This document shows positions 24,601 through 36,727 of a DNA stretch of 64,000 nt, piece by piece. Origin of the DNA: Geosiphon pyriformis (lineage: Eukaryota > Glomeromycota > Glomeromycetes > Archaeosporales > Geosiphonaceae); NCBI GenBank assembly GCA_016748015.1, contig JAAOMT010000200.1, positions 308,984 to 372,983 of the forward strand, in the 5' to 3' direction. The position numbers and the translations under genes are program-made. How positions within the stretch are numbered: the first letter of the stretch is position 1; each line of letters opens with the position of its first letter. The notes beneath the pieces were generated by a model that worked only from the letters and a program-made list of their open reading frames with translations, was not told where the DNA came from and made no database searches.

Positions 24601-27302
24601 AAAATATTATTTCTTATTTTTTTAATTTAAAAAATAATTAAAGTAAAAGATTAAATTATTAGAATTAATTGTTAAAATTATTATTTTTTTAATATTAAAA
24701 CTATTATATATATATATATTTGTAGTTTTATAAAAAAACATATTATAATACTTTTTTTTAATATTTTAATCTAATGTTTATTGCTATTATTAATTAATAC
24801 TTATTACTATTGTAAACTAATACTTACTACTATTGTAAAATAGTACTTGTTACTATATTAATTATTATTTTTATAAGATTATTACTATATTATATTATAA
24901 TTTAATAATTTATATTATTTTATAATTTTTTGCTAAATTTTTGAATTATAATATTATTTTCTTTTTTTAAAATTAAATTTTATTAAAATTAGAGTTAATT
25001 TTTTTATTAAATTCTAAATTATTATAATAGTTTAATATTGTATTATTAATTTGTTATTGTAATTTTTGAAATTATAAGTTAATAAGTTATTTAATATTAT
25101 TAGTAATTATTATGTTTGTAATTAGTTAATAATTTTATATATATCTTATTTTTAACAAACAATTAGTATTAATATTTTTTATATTTTTTTATATTTAATA
25201 ATATAATTATATAAAGCTAATATTTGTAACTATTTAATATATTTTTTTGTTAATGTTTTTTTGCTATTTAATCAAATCAAACTTTTATAATCTGTAATAA
25301 TATCAAAAATTTTATATTGTAAATATATATTAAAATAATTATAACTCCAAATTACTATTAAATATTCTAATTTTTGTACTATATAGTTTTGTTTTATACT
25401 AAAATTTTTATTAATATAAGTAATTATATATTTTTTTCTATTATTATTTTTTTGTAAAAGAATAATATTAAGTTTAATTTTAAAGATATTTATAACCAAA
25501 ATAAATTTCTTGTTAAAATTTGAATAAATTATTATTAGCAATTTAATAAGTTTTTGTTTAAAATACTTAAAAACTTTTTATTGTATTTTAATCTATTTAA
25601 ATTTTATATTTTAAATAATAAATAATTAAAAAAGTTGATAATATTTAAAAAATTTACTATAAAACAATAGTAATAAGATATAAATTTTAAAAATTTTCTA
25701 ACTTTTAGAATATTTTGAAATATTAATAAGTTTTTTACTTTGTTTATTTTTAATAAATCTGATTTTATTTTATTTTTTTTAACTATATATCCTAAAAATA
25801 TTAAAAATTTTATTAATTAATAATATTAAATATGAATTTTTGGTTGTTTTATTGTTTAATTTGTAATAATTAATGTAAAATCTAATTTTTTTTTATTAAA
25901 ACAACTAATAAGAATTATAAACTTATTAATAGTTAAATTTTTTTTTTCAATATTCTTTAAACTTTTTTTTTAATAAAATTATGTTTTATTAATAAATTAT
26001 AATAATTATATTGTTTTTTAAATTTAATATTTTTAGTAAAAATTTGGTATTAAACCAAGTTGGTTCTTTTAAATTTATTATTTTGCAAAAATATATCTAA
26101 ATATTTTAAAATTAATGCTTTTAATTATTATTATTAATTAAAATTTAGTGTTTCAATATTTTAATTTGGTCAATTTTTTTAGTGTAAATTAATAGTATTC
26201 TAATAATTATTACTAATTTATTAAAATAAATTTACAGTAAAACATGATTTCTGAAAAATTTAAAATTTTCTGTAATATTAATATATTTTTTAATTCTGTT
26301 TTAAAATATTTAATAATAGTATTTTTTAAAATATATATAAGTTTTTTGTAATATTTGCAATAAAAATTTTGATTTATTAGATTTTATTAACTAAAATAAA
26401 AAAGTTAATAAATTCTATAAAAAATTGTTAACAAGTTTTTAAATAAAGCTTAAATATTAAATTTTTCTTTTTTATTGTTTTTTAATTCTTATTTCTGATT
26501 TTTTATATAATATAAGCATAATAAATTGCTTAATTTTAATTAATTTACTTTTTTTCTATTATTTTAACAAAATTTGCTTTAATTTTATTTTTTGTTAATT
26601 CAAAACCAAAAGTTTTTCTCATTGTTTATATTAATTTTTTGCAATATTTATTAACACAAACTTTGTAATTTTTATTAATAATAGAAAAATTGCTTGTGTA
26701 ATTTTTTTCTTAGTTTTAATAATTTATGATTTTTTTAAATTGTTCTATAACAAAAACATTAAATTTTTTGAATATTTTAAGTTAATTACTTCTTTTTAAA
26801 TACTTATTTTTTTTATAAAACTTACTTATAATACTATTTAAATTATTATTTTTAACAAAATTTTAACCACTATTTTTAGATTAATTTTAATAATGTTTCT
26901 AAATAATAATATTATAAATTGGTTTTTTAAATAGCATAAATTAAATTTAGTATTAATTGAATAAGTTTTTTCAAATATTATTTTTAAGTATTTATTATTA
27001 AAGTATTAAATATCAATTTTTTATTTTAGATTAATATAAACTAAAAAATTTTTAACTTAAAATTATTAAATAAATCTTGTTAATTTATTAATTAATTTTA
27101 ATATAACTAATTCTTAAATTTTATTTTCTTTTTAAGTTTTTTTTATATTAATACTCTTTATAATATTAATTTTAATATAGAATAAAACAGTTTTTGTAGT
27201 AAATATTAATTTGAGAAAAGTATTATTCTTGTTTTTGACAAGTAAAATATAATTATTAGTAGTTTTTTTAAAATTTATTTATTAAATTAAACATATTGTA
27301 GT
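24601..27302. other. AT desert between LINE-C and LINE-D
   Basis: Almost only A and T. The 89-codon minus-strand ORF at 25272-25541 is Ile/Asn/Lys-rich low-complexity sequence and is not called. Nothing else could be read. Confidence 0.55.
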
Positions 27303-30207
27303 TTTTTTTATTAAAATTTAATGAGTAAGATCTAAACAATGCCTAGTACAATACATTATATAAAAGTAATCTAAACTAAGTGTGAATTATGTATTTTCTA
27401 TACATAACCAGTCATTTAAACTAATCAAAACAACATTAAGCACCTATATAAACTAAAACCAAATTATTTATATCCAAAAAAAACAAACAAAGTTTATACA
27501 GACCAAAACTAACTCTAAATGCTTTAGCAACACCCAATAATTTAACCACATTAGCCAAAAACACCAAAAAAACCCAGTTATTGAGACAAGAACAGATCTA
27601 TCATGTAAAATCAGCCCATTTTTTTCCATAAAAGCTCAGTATTTACTACAGACCAACCAAATTTTATCTTAAAATACAAAGCAAAACTTGCACACAAAGT
27701 CCACAATTTTTTGATATGCAATTTTAAAATTCTTGAAAACAGAAAAAGATTCCTAATACCAATTATTGAAAACAAAAATTTTATACAAAGCCATATATAC
27801 TGTAATGTCAAAAACACAGGAAGGCAATAATTGCATTACACATAAAAAAGAACAAAAAAGACCAAAAAGCATTCCCCAATAAGCTGTATGGATGTCTAAT
27901 AACTAAGTATAAGCAGCAAAGTCAAATAAGCAAGAAAAAGCATGGTCTGAGATCTTAATATCTTCACAGAATAAACACACTATACTGAAATAACACTTGT
28001 TATATAAACACTTGCAAATAGCAACAGAGAGCTGATAATGCAATGCTTTCATAAAATATGTATAAACATCAGTAGTACATTTACTAATAAAACTAGCAGT
28101 CAAGTAGAAATCAAAATGCCATACTAAGGAAGATCTAAATCAATTAACATTCACATGCAAACTGTTTGTCACAATCCAAGAACCAAAACCAACTTTCCAG
28201 TACATATGATAAATAGAGTGAAAAACATCATGAACAAAATATCTAAAATTACCAGAAACAATACTATTACCAGTTCTGATATAATACTTTTTAATCCAAT
28301 AAGAGAGGTACTAATTAAAAAGGGAGACAGTCTTTACAAGCATATTAGCACATTCATTGTCAGGAACACCTGAATAATCTTTTACTTTATGCCAACTAAC
28401 ATCCAAATTTTTTTCATGAATAATATCCATAATGTAATGATATTTGATCCAACACCTGTTTCAAAAGTTCAGACATATCAAATCCAATTCTGATTTGTAA
28501 GCATCCAAAGCAGCTTGACTGTTTGAAAAAAGCTGAATTGAATTAGAATAAAGAATACACTCAAGTACCAGTAAAATGGCTTGCAATTCTGTCATAGTAA
28601 AAGACACTAAATCAGAAACCCCAACACCTAAACCAAAATTAATATCTTTAAAAAAAACAACTACACCAGCTTTCATGTCAACAGTTTTTAGACCATACAG
28701 AGATCCATCCATATAGACAGAAAGATAACTGGCACCAACATTCAACAAACAATTATAAACAATCCCAAAATTATAAGAACCAAAAATATATGATGAGCCA
28801 GTATTTTCTAAAAAAAAAGAACAAACAAAAGAAGAGACCATATCATTAAGAAAACAAACAGAAAGCTCAAATCAATTAAGAATTGAGCCATGTGGGTCTA
28901 ATTTTTTCCACCTCTTGAATGTCTTCTAATCAAAAACTGTACCAGTATAGTTGCAAAGTTGGTTCACAAAAGCAATCTCATATTGCCAAAGCAAAAAAGT
29001 ACACTTAAAGTACATTGATCCACCAAGAACAAATAACATAGAAACATCATCCCAAAAACAAAAAACATTGGTTGTAAAACCACCCAAAGACAGATTGTAC
29101 TCTAGAAAGATATAAACTATACCAGCCAAGAAATTATTTGACAGATTGATATTAATACAAACCAGAAAAAGCAGAGAGTAACATAGATACCAGTTGAGTA
29201 TCTGTAGGTCATGTGACTTATAAGCAAAGAAATGACCCAAAATCTCACTAAAATTTGCAAAATAAACAATAGAAACCAACTTGCTCTCAGCTTGAATTTG
29301 TTTAAAAGTTTTTAAACCATATAAGGAAAAGTAATATATTGTATTATTAAGAAAATCAAGTGACAAACCAAATTTAGATTTTAAGTCTTTGTAAATCAGA
29401 GTATCTTATTTATTATATACACCAATAGGAATGAAACTGAATTGAGTTTTGTAACTAATAATAAGATGAAAAACTGCTAACATCAGATATGAAAACTGCT
29501 TATTAGAGATTGTCTTTCTCAAAACAAAATTGGCAAAAAACCAAACATCCAAATGTGTTTTAGCCAAGCTAGACTTTAACAAACTCTTAGAAAATAAAAA
29601 AATGCCCAGATAGTGATGAGATTTTCTTTTTTTGGCAATAGAAATAGACATACTACTGATAGACAAAGATGAGTTCACAACTCTACAGTTAATAGAGATA
29701 ACTACTGTCTTATCATTATTTATAGAAATGTTATTGATCTTAAAAAATTCACTAGCAATACTGAGAATGTGCTGTATGGTAGCTTAACTACTATCAATTC
29801 AGATTGTATCATCAATGAATACACCAGCAGCAAAAAAAGAGGTCAGCCCAGCCTAAAATTCTGCTTGGCCAGTTTTGACAATATAATAAAAATTCAATCT
29901 ATAACTATACACACTTTTTTGTTTCTTAACTTACACAAAAATAGATCATAAAATATGCACCAAAGAAGAGACAAGAAAACTTCCTCTTGATTCAACCCAT
30001 TATGAACTCAATAATTACTAGTTAAATCAAAATTAGTCATAACTTTGTTAATCTAATTATTGTAAATACAACCAAAAAGTCTAATGAATTTGTTATACAT
30101 CTTAATTTTGATCAAACTTTTCTTGAAATGTTCTTATTCAACAAAATTATAAGCCTTATGTATGTTCTGCAAAATCAGTCACAATTCTCAGTTCTTTTTT
30201 AAGGCAT

Positions 30208-31208
30208 TGTTACCCAAGTAGAAAAACCAATCTAAAGTTATGAAGAAATGTGACCAAAAGATGACATAACACAGAATAGTGTACAATAACATTGGATAAC
30301 ACATTATAACTTAGAATAACACAGGATAACACGTTATAACATAGAATAACACAGAATAACATGTAATAACACCAGATAATATGTTATAACATAGGATAAC
30401 TAGTAATAATATAAAAAAACGAAACAATTACAGAAATAGCAAAGCAATAGTTAGCAATAACAGAACAATCAGAAGCAATCCTATAGAACAAAAAGAATGT
30501 ATAAAATGAGTAGCTGTAAAAGTTAGAAAGACATCCAGAGAGAAAATTAGACTTTCAGAAATCAATTAAACTTTCAGAGTCAATTAGACTTGCAGGTCAT
30601 AATTATTAAATACTCCTTCTTTCAAAGATAGTTGCTATCAACCAAAATGGAATTATATCAATAAAATATCTCTTTAATTTTTTAAATCCATGTTATTATC
30701 CACTACTTAACCTACTGGCACAATAGCTCTTGATCACAGCTATTGACAAGACACTTATTTCTTATTTTTATTTTCTTTATTTTCTTTTTTTTTCTTTTAT
30801 TTTCTTTTATTTTATTTATTTTTTCTCTTGTGGAGTGGCAACATAGAAAAATTGACTGTCTGGAAATAGACTTCGTGATAGCCTGGTAAAAGAAGGAGGC
30901 TCTTCCTACGTTTTGGATATTATCTTGATAGCTTACCAGAAGGGCAAAAAGACAATGCCAGACTCTAATGACTGTGCTTGTTAGCTCAGAGAAGAAAGCT
31001 CACATTTACAGAAAATGTTGCAATCAATGAAAAACAAACTCTGTGCCTTATAACCAAAGAACTCAACGGGTAAATTCACATCCAGAAATAGACCTTCAGA
31101 GATTGATAACCAAGACTAAGCCAACAGAATTACGTGAAAGATGCATTCCCAATAATTGAGAGCACCAAACATTATCAGTTTTATTACCCACCAAGTTTAC
31201 TCATAACA
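30208..31208 (+). mobile_element. Solo LTR of the Gypsy-2 family, inside LINE-D
   Basis: A 1001-base LTR from TGTTACCCAAGT to ACTCATAACA, with inverted ends TGTTA/TAACA. It aligns over its length with the Gypsy-2 LTR (60632-61725, opposite strand), including the block AGCAATAG...AGCAATCCT...AGAATGTATAAAA. The flanks are GCAT (30204-30207) and GTAT (31209-31212), a 4-bp target duplication with one C/T difference. Removing the LTR restores LINE-D RT codons (GAAGAT/GCCTTA), as in LINE-B. No internal region remains, so it formed by LTR-LTR recombination. Confidence 0.9.
30261..30410 (+). repeat. 10-bp phased array (NNNNNATAAC) in the solo LTR
   Basis: Fifteen units of exactly 10 bases, most ending ATAAC (such as ACAGGATAAC, ACGTTATAAC, ATAGAATAAC), with no change of register. 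The reverse-complement array stands in the Gypsy-2 LTR. Confidence 0.9.
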
Positions 31209-33097
31209 GTATCTTCTATTACTAAACCAATAGCAAAAATAGGAGATTGTGTTGTTATATCTTTTAGAACAGAAAAATTATTCCCATAAAGAACATCAAA
31301 AAAGCTGCAAGCCAAAGAGATTCTGTCTGAAAGAATTTTGGAGAGAACCTTGTAAGCTAGCTCAATCAAAGCAATAGATTAGGTATTTGTAAAAATGTCT
31401 TCTCACTCATATGGTTTAAGAATTATTAAGATCTAAGCCTTTTTTCAAGAACCAGACACTAACTCACAAGTCAAACAAGAGTTTAAAAATACCAAAAACA
31501 TATCCAATACAAACTTGTTATAATGTTTTCACAATTCATTTGAGATGCCAGAGAAACTGACAGTCTTCTCATTAGGCAAAGCAGAAATTACATTAAACAT
31601 TTCATCAAAATTAACCATATACATCACATTTGAAAAAGCATTATCAAAAATGTAATTCAATACTGATAAGACCAATTATTAGAGAGATCAAAGACTACAA
31701 CACACTTCTATGTCCAGTCTTCTATAATTACATTTATTTTTGTCTTGACCTGATTAGACTCCAGAATTAGTTTATCATTAATGATTAAATAATCCAATAC
31801 CACTTTGCAAAAAAGACACTTTAATACATTCTTAATTGTGTAACCCTTGTTCAATTTAAAATTCTCTATCCTTTTATTAATTACTAACCTAATCCAAGAC
31901 TCTTTAGCATGTTTTAATTCTATTATCTTAGAAAAGCAATAAAACTTCTTAACTCTAGCCAGAGTAGACTTAATAACATCAAAATAAGACTTCAAAAGAA
32001 AAAGAGACTTTACTATAGAGGTATTAACAGTATTGAGACTACTTCATGTATTCAATAATAATGCAAACTTATTATAAGACACTTGACAAGAGACCCTAAT
32101 AATCTTAGACACCAAAAGTTCTAGCTTGTGAAATCTGAATGATTTTTTAGTATAAATACTATTATATTTCTTGAACTATTTCTTTCTAAAAACCTTTTTA
32201 GCCAACAACCACACTGTCTTGTAAACAGCATTCTATATTACATCCAAATCTGAGAGTCTTTTAAACACACAGAATTTATTAGAAAACATAGCTATATTTG
32301 CTGCCATAATATTCTTGAACTTGGCTTATTTGGCATTATTAGCACCTTTAAAATTGATTTTTTCCAATGATTCTTGTTTGTTTGTTTGTAAAAGGAATGC
32401 AATTGTGTGTTCAATAATTCACCCAAACTTACTGGCACAGAAACAGCCCAATAATCAATGTCAAAATGTTTATCAATAGACAAGACATTACAATATACTA
32501 TTATATTGACCAAGTTCAAAGAAATAAACACATAATCAATTATTTTTTTGGCATCCCTTAAATTCTTTTATGTGTGATTTTTCTCAACTGAACTCTTTAA
32601 CAAAGAATTAACCAAATCTAAACCACAGCATTTCTTGAAACTAGCACATTTGTATAAATTATCTTTATTAAAATCACCACTTAAAATAATAAAAGAGAAT
32701 TTATTAACAGTTTTAGCTATCGAAAAATTGATTTTATCAGCTTGAAAAAAACAAACAGTTATAAAAGCTCTAGCATAAAGTCTCAAAATTGAAACAGAAA
32801 GTTTATTTTTAAAAAAAAGCTTGACAGAAAAAAGCCAACTGGGTATCTCTGAAATTTTACATATATGTTTAGCCAAAAAAGTATCCATAACAATTGTGAC
32901 ATCAGAACTCTGGTAACTAAAGTCCAAACCAGAAATAAAAACTCAAACACCATTAAATTTGTTAATGAACTTTCTTTTTTAGCTTTGCTTTTGTGAAAAT
33001 TAAAATTAAATTGTTCATATTTTTGTGTTATCAAATAACATCTGCTTGTTTAGCAAAATTGTTTATGCTCTTTACATTACATACAGCCATTTTTTAA

Positions 33098-34990
33098 ACA
33101 AAAATCAATTATTAAGAAAAACGGGCAACAGATATCAAACCAGCATTGTTTACTTTGGTCATTAGGCTCATAAAAGTAATTGAAAAATTGTTCAAGTTAC
33201 TTCCAATTTCGAAATTACAGATTGATCAAAAACCACTACTTTCATAACAATCTTACCACTAGTGGCCACACTTAAATTCTCACTCATTACTATATTTGCC
33301 CCTTGATTCTGTAATAAAAAGATCATTAATAATTGACATTTAGAACTAAGCTGAGAAACTATTGGCCTAGATGTGTCTAATCTCTTAGCCAATTTATTAA
33401 TATGCTCTGCAAGGCTAGTAAGACTGCACTCAAGAGTGGCAAACTTATTATTTAGTTCCATAGAAACCAACAAAATAGGCTTTACCTTTAAAAAAGAGCC
33501 AGAACTCAACAAATTATTACCAATAAAAAAAGAAAGGAAAAAAAATCTACTAACAACTTTTATCTAAGAGATGCTACCAAAAAAAACAGAATAAGCTATT
33601 GATACTAAGTGTTTAGCATAAATGACTGCTAATCTGCTTTTATCTATGTTTAATAGTATCTTGCACAATAGTTTACCAGAGGAAAAATTTCCATTTACAG
33701 AACAGTTTAATAATATATGCTCTATTTTTTTATACTTAGTGCATTTGAAAAAACCCAGTTGAAACTAGCACAGATTGGCACTCTTCAGAACTGAAGTGGT
33801 TCTTATGATGGTATCAAATAATTTAACAGAGTCAAAACACACTATAGCATATTTGAATCGGACATATATAACCAGATAACAATTAATAATACAAGTTTTA
33901 CCACCAACTAATCCAATAAAGTCTTAAATATTATGTATATTTGTTTGTACTGGTAATATATATAACAATGTTTTATAACTATTCTTTGCATCCCATGATT
34001 TTTTGTCCATATTAGTCTTAGCAATGTGAACTGCATCTTTTTTGATTAAAATAGACCACTTTGCTATGACCAAATCAACATAATCTATATTATTAAATTC
34101 AATCACAGCTTTCTGCTACAGTCCTACCAATTGTATTTTGATTGACCTAATAATCTCAAACTTGGAAAATACAGCATACATAGCCTCAGCTAACATTTCA
34201 ATTGGAATTTTCTTTATTATCACAGTTCAATTTAAATGCTCAGTAGATTTTATAAGATTAGTGTTTACTATAATTTTCATATTTTCGGTTTTTTTAGAAG
34301 TCTGTGCCAAACTTAATTCAGAAATAAATGTTATTCTGATGATTCCAACAAATTTTGAAAGGGTAAAAATCCCTCCAAAATTATTAATTTCTGAAAATAA
34401 TTTTCTAATCATTATATATTTCTTTTGAGATGTTTTTCCAACAACTTTGTCCAACCCAATATCCAAAGCAAAAGATTTGCAAACAGAAATAATAACCAAA
34501 TTTTTTAAGAGAAAAGGGAGTTCTAGTGAAGTATTTGAGAAAACATCATTATTATTACCACTATTTAAGAAATTAATTTTTCCTAACAGTTTATCTAATG
34601 TTTTTTTAATTTTAACACATAAACTTTTAGGTGTCTGATCAAGATTTTTATAATCAAGAGCACTGCCTTTACTATAATTAAAACTGGTCTTTTTTACCAG
34701 ACATTCCTTTTCCATATCAATACTGTCAGACTTGGTAATATCACCAGTCTTTAAATCTTATAAACGACTACTTTGAATCTTAGCCAAACTTTTTTTACTA
34801 TTAACACTATTTTTTAGAACACCACCTCTTCTTTTTTTTTTGACAAAATAATTTTAAAACCACTATTAGAGCCAAAATTTTTAACAGCTTTTTTTATAAC
34901 AGCAATATTAGGACCAATAATAGTCTCATAATTAAGCAAAAATAATTTGAAATTATCATACTGAATGGTAAAAAACTTTTTTCAAAAAAC
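33098..34990 (-). pseudogene. LINE-D ORF1
   Basis: Minus-strand remnant of ORF1. The longest open piece is 34227-34715 (162 codons: KSFALDIGLDKVVGKTSQ, RKLFSEINNFGG). Downstream fragments contain AVKNFGS-like and KDAVHIAKTNMDKKSWDAKN motifs that align with the RNA-binding core of LINE-B ORF1 (KDSVHVAL...). A 33192-33512 piece holds the hydrophobic-Ser linker (ECSLTSLAEHINKLAKRL) found before ORF2 in B (ESSLVSLAGQIGELAKRL). The start codon is not identified. It is broken by several stops and shifts. Confidence 0.7.
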
Positions 34991-35456
34991 TTTTTTAACT
35001 CTTTTTGAAAATTTTGAATGAGAAAAAAAAAGAAATATTTTGTAATTTTTATATTGTAGTTAATAACTTTATTGGCTATTTAACTAATATTTTTTAATAT
35101 CATATTTTTTTGGCAGTTTTTTTTACTTTAGTTTATATTGTATTATATAATTTATTCTTGTTATATAAATAATGTTGTAGTTTTTTTAGTGTTTTATTAA
35201 ATGTTGTTTTGAATAATATTTTTTTTTTATTTAAATACAAATAAATATTGAATATTAATAAGTTTTATTATATATATTTTTTTGTTTAATATATTAATTT
35301 ATTTATATTTTCTTAATAATAATTTTTATAAGTAAAACATGGTTTTTTATTTTATTTATTATGTTTTTTTAAACAATTGTATTTTTCTTTAATATAACAA
35401 TTATAATAATAGTAAGTTAAATTTTTTGGATTTTTATCTAATATATTGTATATAAT
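34991..35456. other. AT-rich spacer between LINE-D and LINE-G
   Basis: A/T-only sequence with no readable feature. The right edge meets the poly(T) at 35457-35471, which is the poly(A) tail of LINE-G on the minus strand. Confidence 0.55.
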
Positions 35457-36727
35457 TTTTTTTTTTTTTTTATGAGTAAAATCCAAATGTAAACTAGTAT
35501 TATACATCATTCAAATGATCTAAACTAGGAGCGAATCATGCTTTTTCTACATGTAACTAGCCACTCAGACCAATCAGAATAACACTAAGCACCTATATGA
35601 ACAAAGACTTTATTATCAATATCAGAAAAAAACAAACAAGACTTGTGAAACCTGAAACCAATATCAAAAGCCTTAGCAATACCCAACAATCTAACTATAC
35701 CAGGGGAAAACAACATAGGAGAACCAGAAACCAAAGCCAAAATAGAGCCATCATGTGGGATCAACCCATTCTTCTCCAAGAAAGCCCAGTGTTTAGCACA
35801 AACCAGCCAAATATTATCCCAAAAGGCGAGGCAAAATGCACGCACAAAATTCACAATGACTGATGTCACAACCTTGAAATCCCCAAAAACCAAAACTGAT
35901 TCATGATACCAATCACCAAAAACAAAGCTCTTGCACAGAGCAGCACCAACTGTAACATTAGCAACACAAGAAGACAACAACCATGAGACACATAAAGAAG
36001 ACCGAACCAAACCAGAATGCATCTTCCAATCCAATGCATGAGCATTTAGCAACTGAGCACAACCAGCAGCATCAAATGGACAAGAAAAAACATGGTCTGA
36101 GACCTCAACATTATTACAAAACAAACACACCACACTGGGATAACATTTATTATATAAATGCTTCCACACAGCAACAGGAAGCTAATAATAAAGAGCTTTC
36201 ATAAAGTACATCCGAAGGCCAGCAGTTCACACATTAGTGAAGCCCAAAGCCAAGTGGGAGTCTGAGTCCCAAACCAGGGAAGACCTCAACCAGTCAATAT
36301 TATCATACAAACAACCTAGAACAACCTGGGAACCAGAACCAACCTCCCAATACGCACGATAGATTGACCTGAATACATTATGAACAAAATGCCTAGAATT
36401 ACCAGAAATCTTACCAACACCAGTCTTCAAAAACCTCTCATTGATTAAATAGAACAGGTGCCAGGCAAAAAGAGCAGCATTCTTAGTAAGCGCATCAGCA
36501 TGCTCATTGCCTGAAATGCCTGAATAGCCCTTAATCTTAATCCAATTAACATCCAAATTTTTGTGACAAATAATATTGGCAATGTAATGATGCTCAATCC
36601 AACAACAATTCCTGTAATCAGAGCCAACCAATAAAGACTCTAACCTGCAAGCATCTAACACCGCCTGGCTGTTTGAAAACAAGTCAACTGAATGAAAAGA
36701 AAAAATACACTCAAGAACTAAAGCAAG
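35457..36727 (-). mobile_element. LINE-G: young-looking 5'-truncated LINE
   Basis: Minus strand. The poly(A) tail is at 35457-35471, then the conserved 3' UTR (GATCATTTGAATGATG hairpin block), then the ORF2 C-terminus, ending inside RNase H at about 36727 where an AT desert starts. It is GC-richer and better preserved than its neighbours, suggesting later insertion. Confidence 0.88.
35585..36727 (-). pseudogene. LINE-G ORF2 C-terminus (RNase H, zinc finger)
   Basis: One continuous frame with only two stops, both explained by C-to-T. The TGA near 36227 stands where B has CGT/CGA Arg (TSAR versus TNV-stop), and the TAG near 36187 stands where B has CAG (YYQLP). It contains NSQAVLDA and GNEHADALTKNA (RNase H), CLFCNNVEVSDHVFSC (zinc finger), and an intact 194-codon tail from 36169 to 35585. 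This is the best preserved copy of the C-terminal domain in the window. Its 5' end is truncated within RNase H. Confidence 0.88.

Larger units (their letters stand above)
27436..33095 (-). pseudogene. LINE-D ORF2 (split by solo LTR)
   Basis: Read on the minus strand, it starts with MAVCNVKSINNFAKQADV near 33090. The endonuclease shows SGDFNKD (about 32665) and FDIDYWAV (about 32450), where catalytic DH reads DY. The linker lies at 31708-31995. RT is split by the LTR between ...IEDT and ALKK, and FIDD near 29805 is intact. RNase H has YMDGSL (about 28715), and the finger has CLFCEDIKISDH (about 27950). Stops replace Arg and Trp in the stretch near 30110-30190 (TGA, TGA, TAA against AGA/CGA, TGG, TGG in B). 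The last stop is at 27436. Confidence 0.8.
27303..34990 (-). mobile_element. LINE-D: LINE on minus strand, split by a solo LTR
   Basis: Runs from the 3' tail at about 27303 to ORF1 sequence near 34990, interrupted at 30208-31208 by a solo LTR. ORF1 differs from B and E (VKKTSFNY, ALDIGLDKVVGK), so it is another subfamily, while ORF2 aligns throughout. The 5' end is not clear. Many stops and some frameshifts are present. The tail region keeps GACTGGTTATGTATAG-like sequence, related to the 3' UTRs of B and G. Confidence 0.85.

Noticed and set aside
25272-25541. 89-codon minus-strand ORF in the AT desert
   Set aside because: Ile/Asn/Lys/Tyr-only composition, as expected by chance from A/T sequence.
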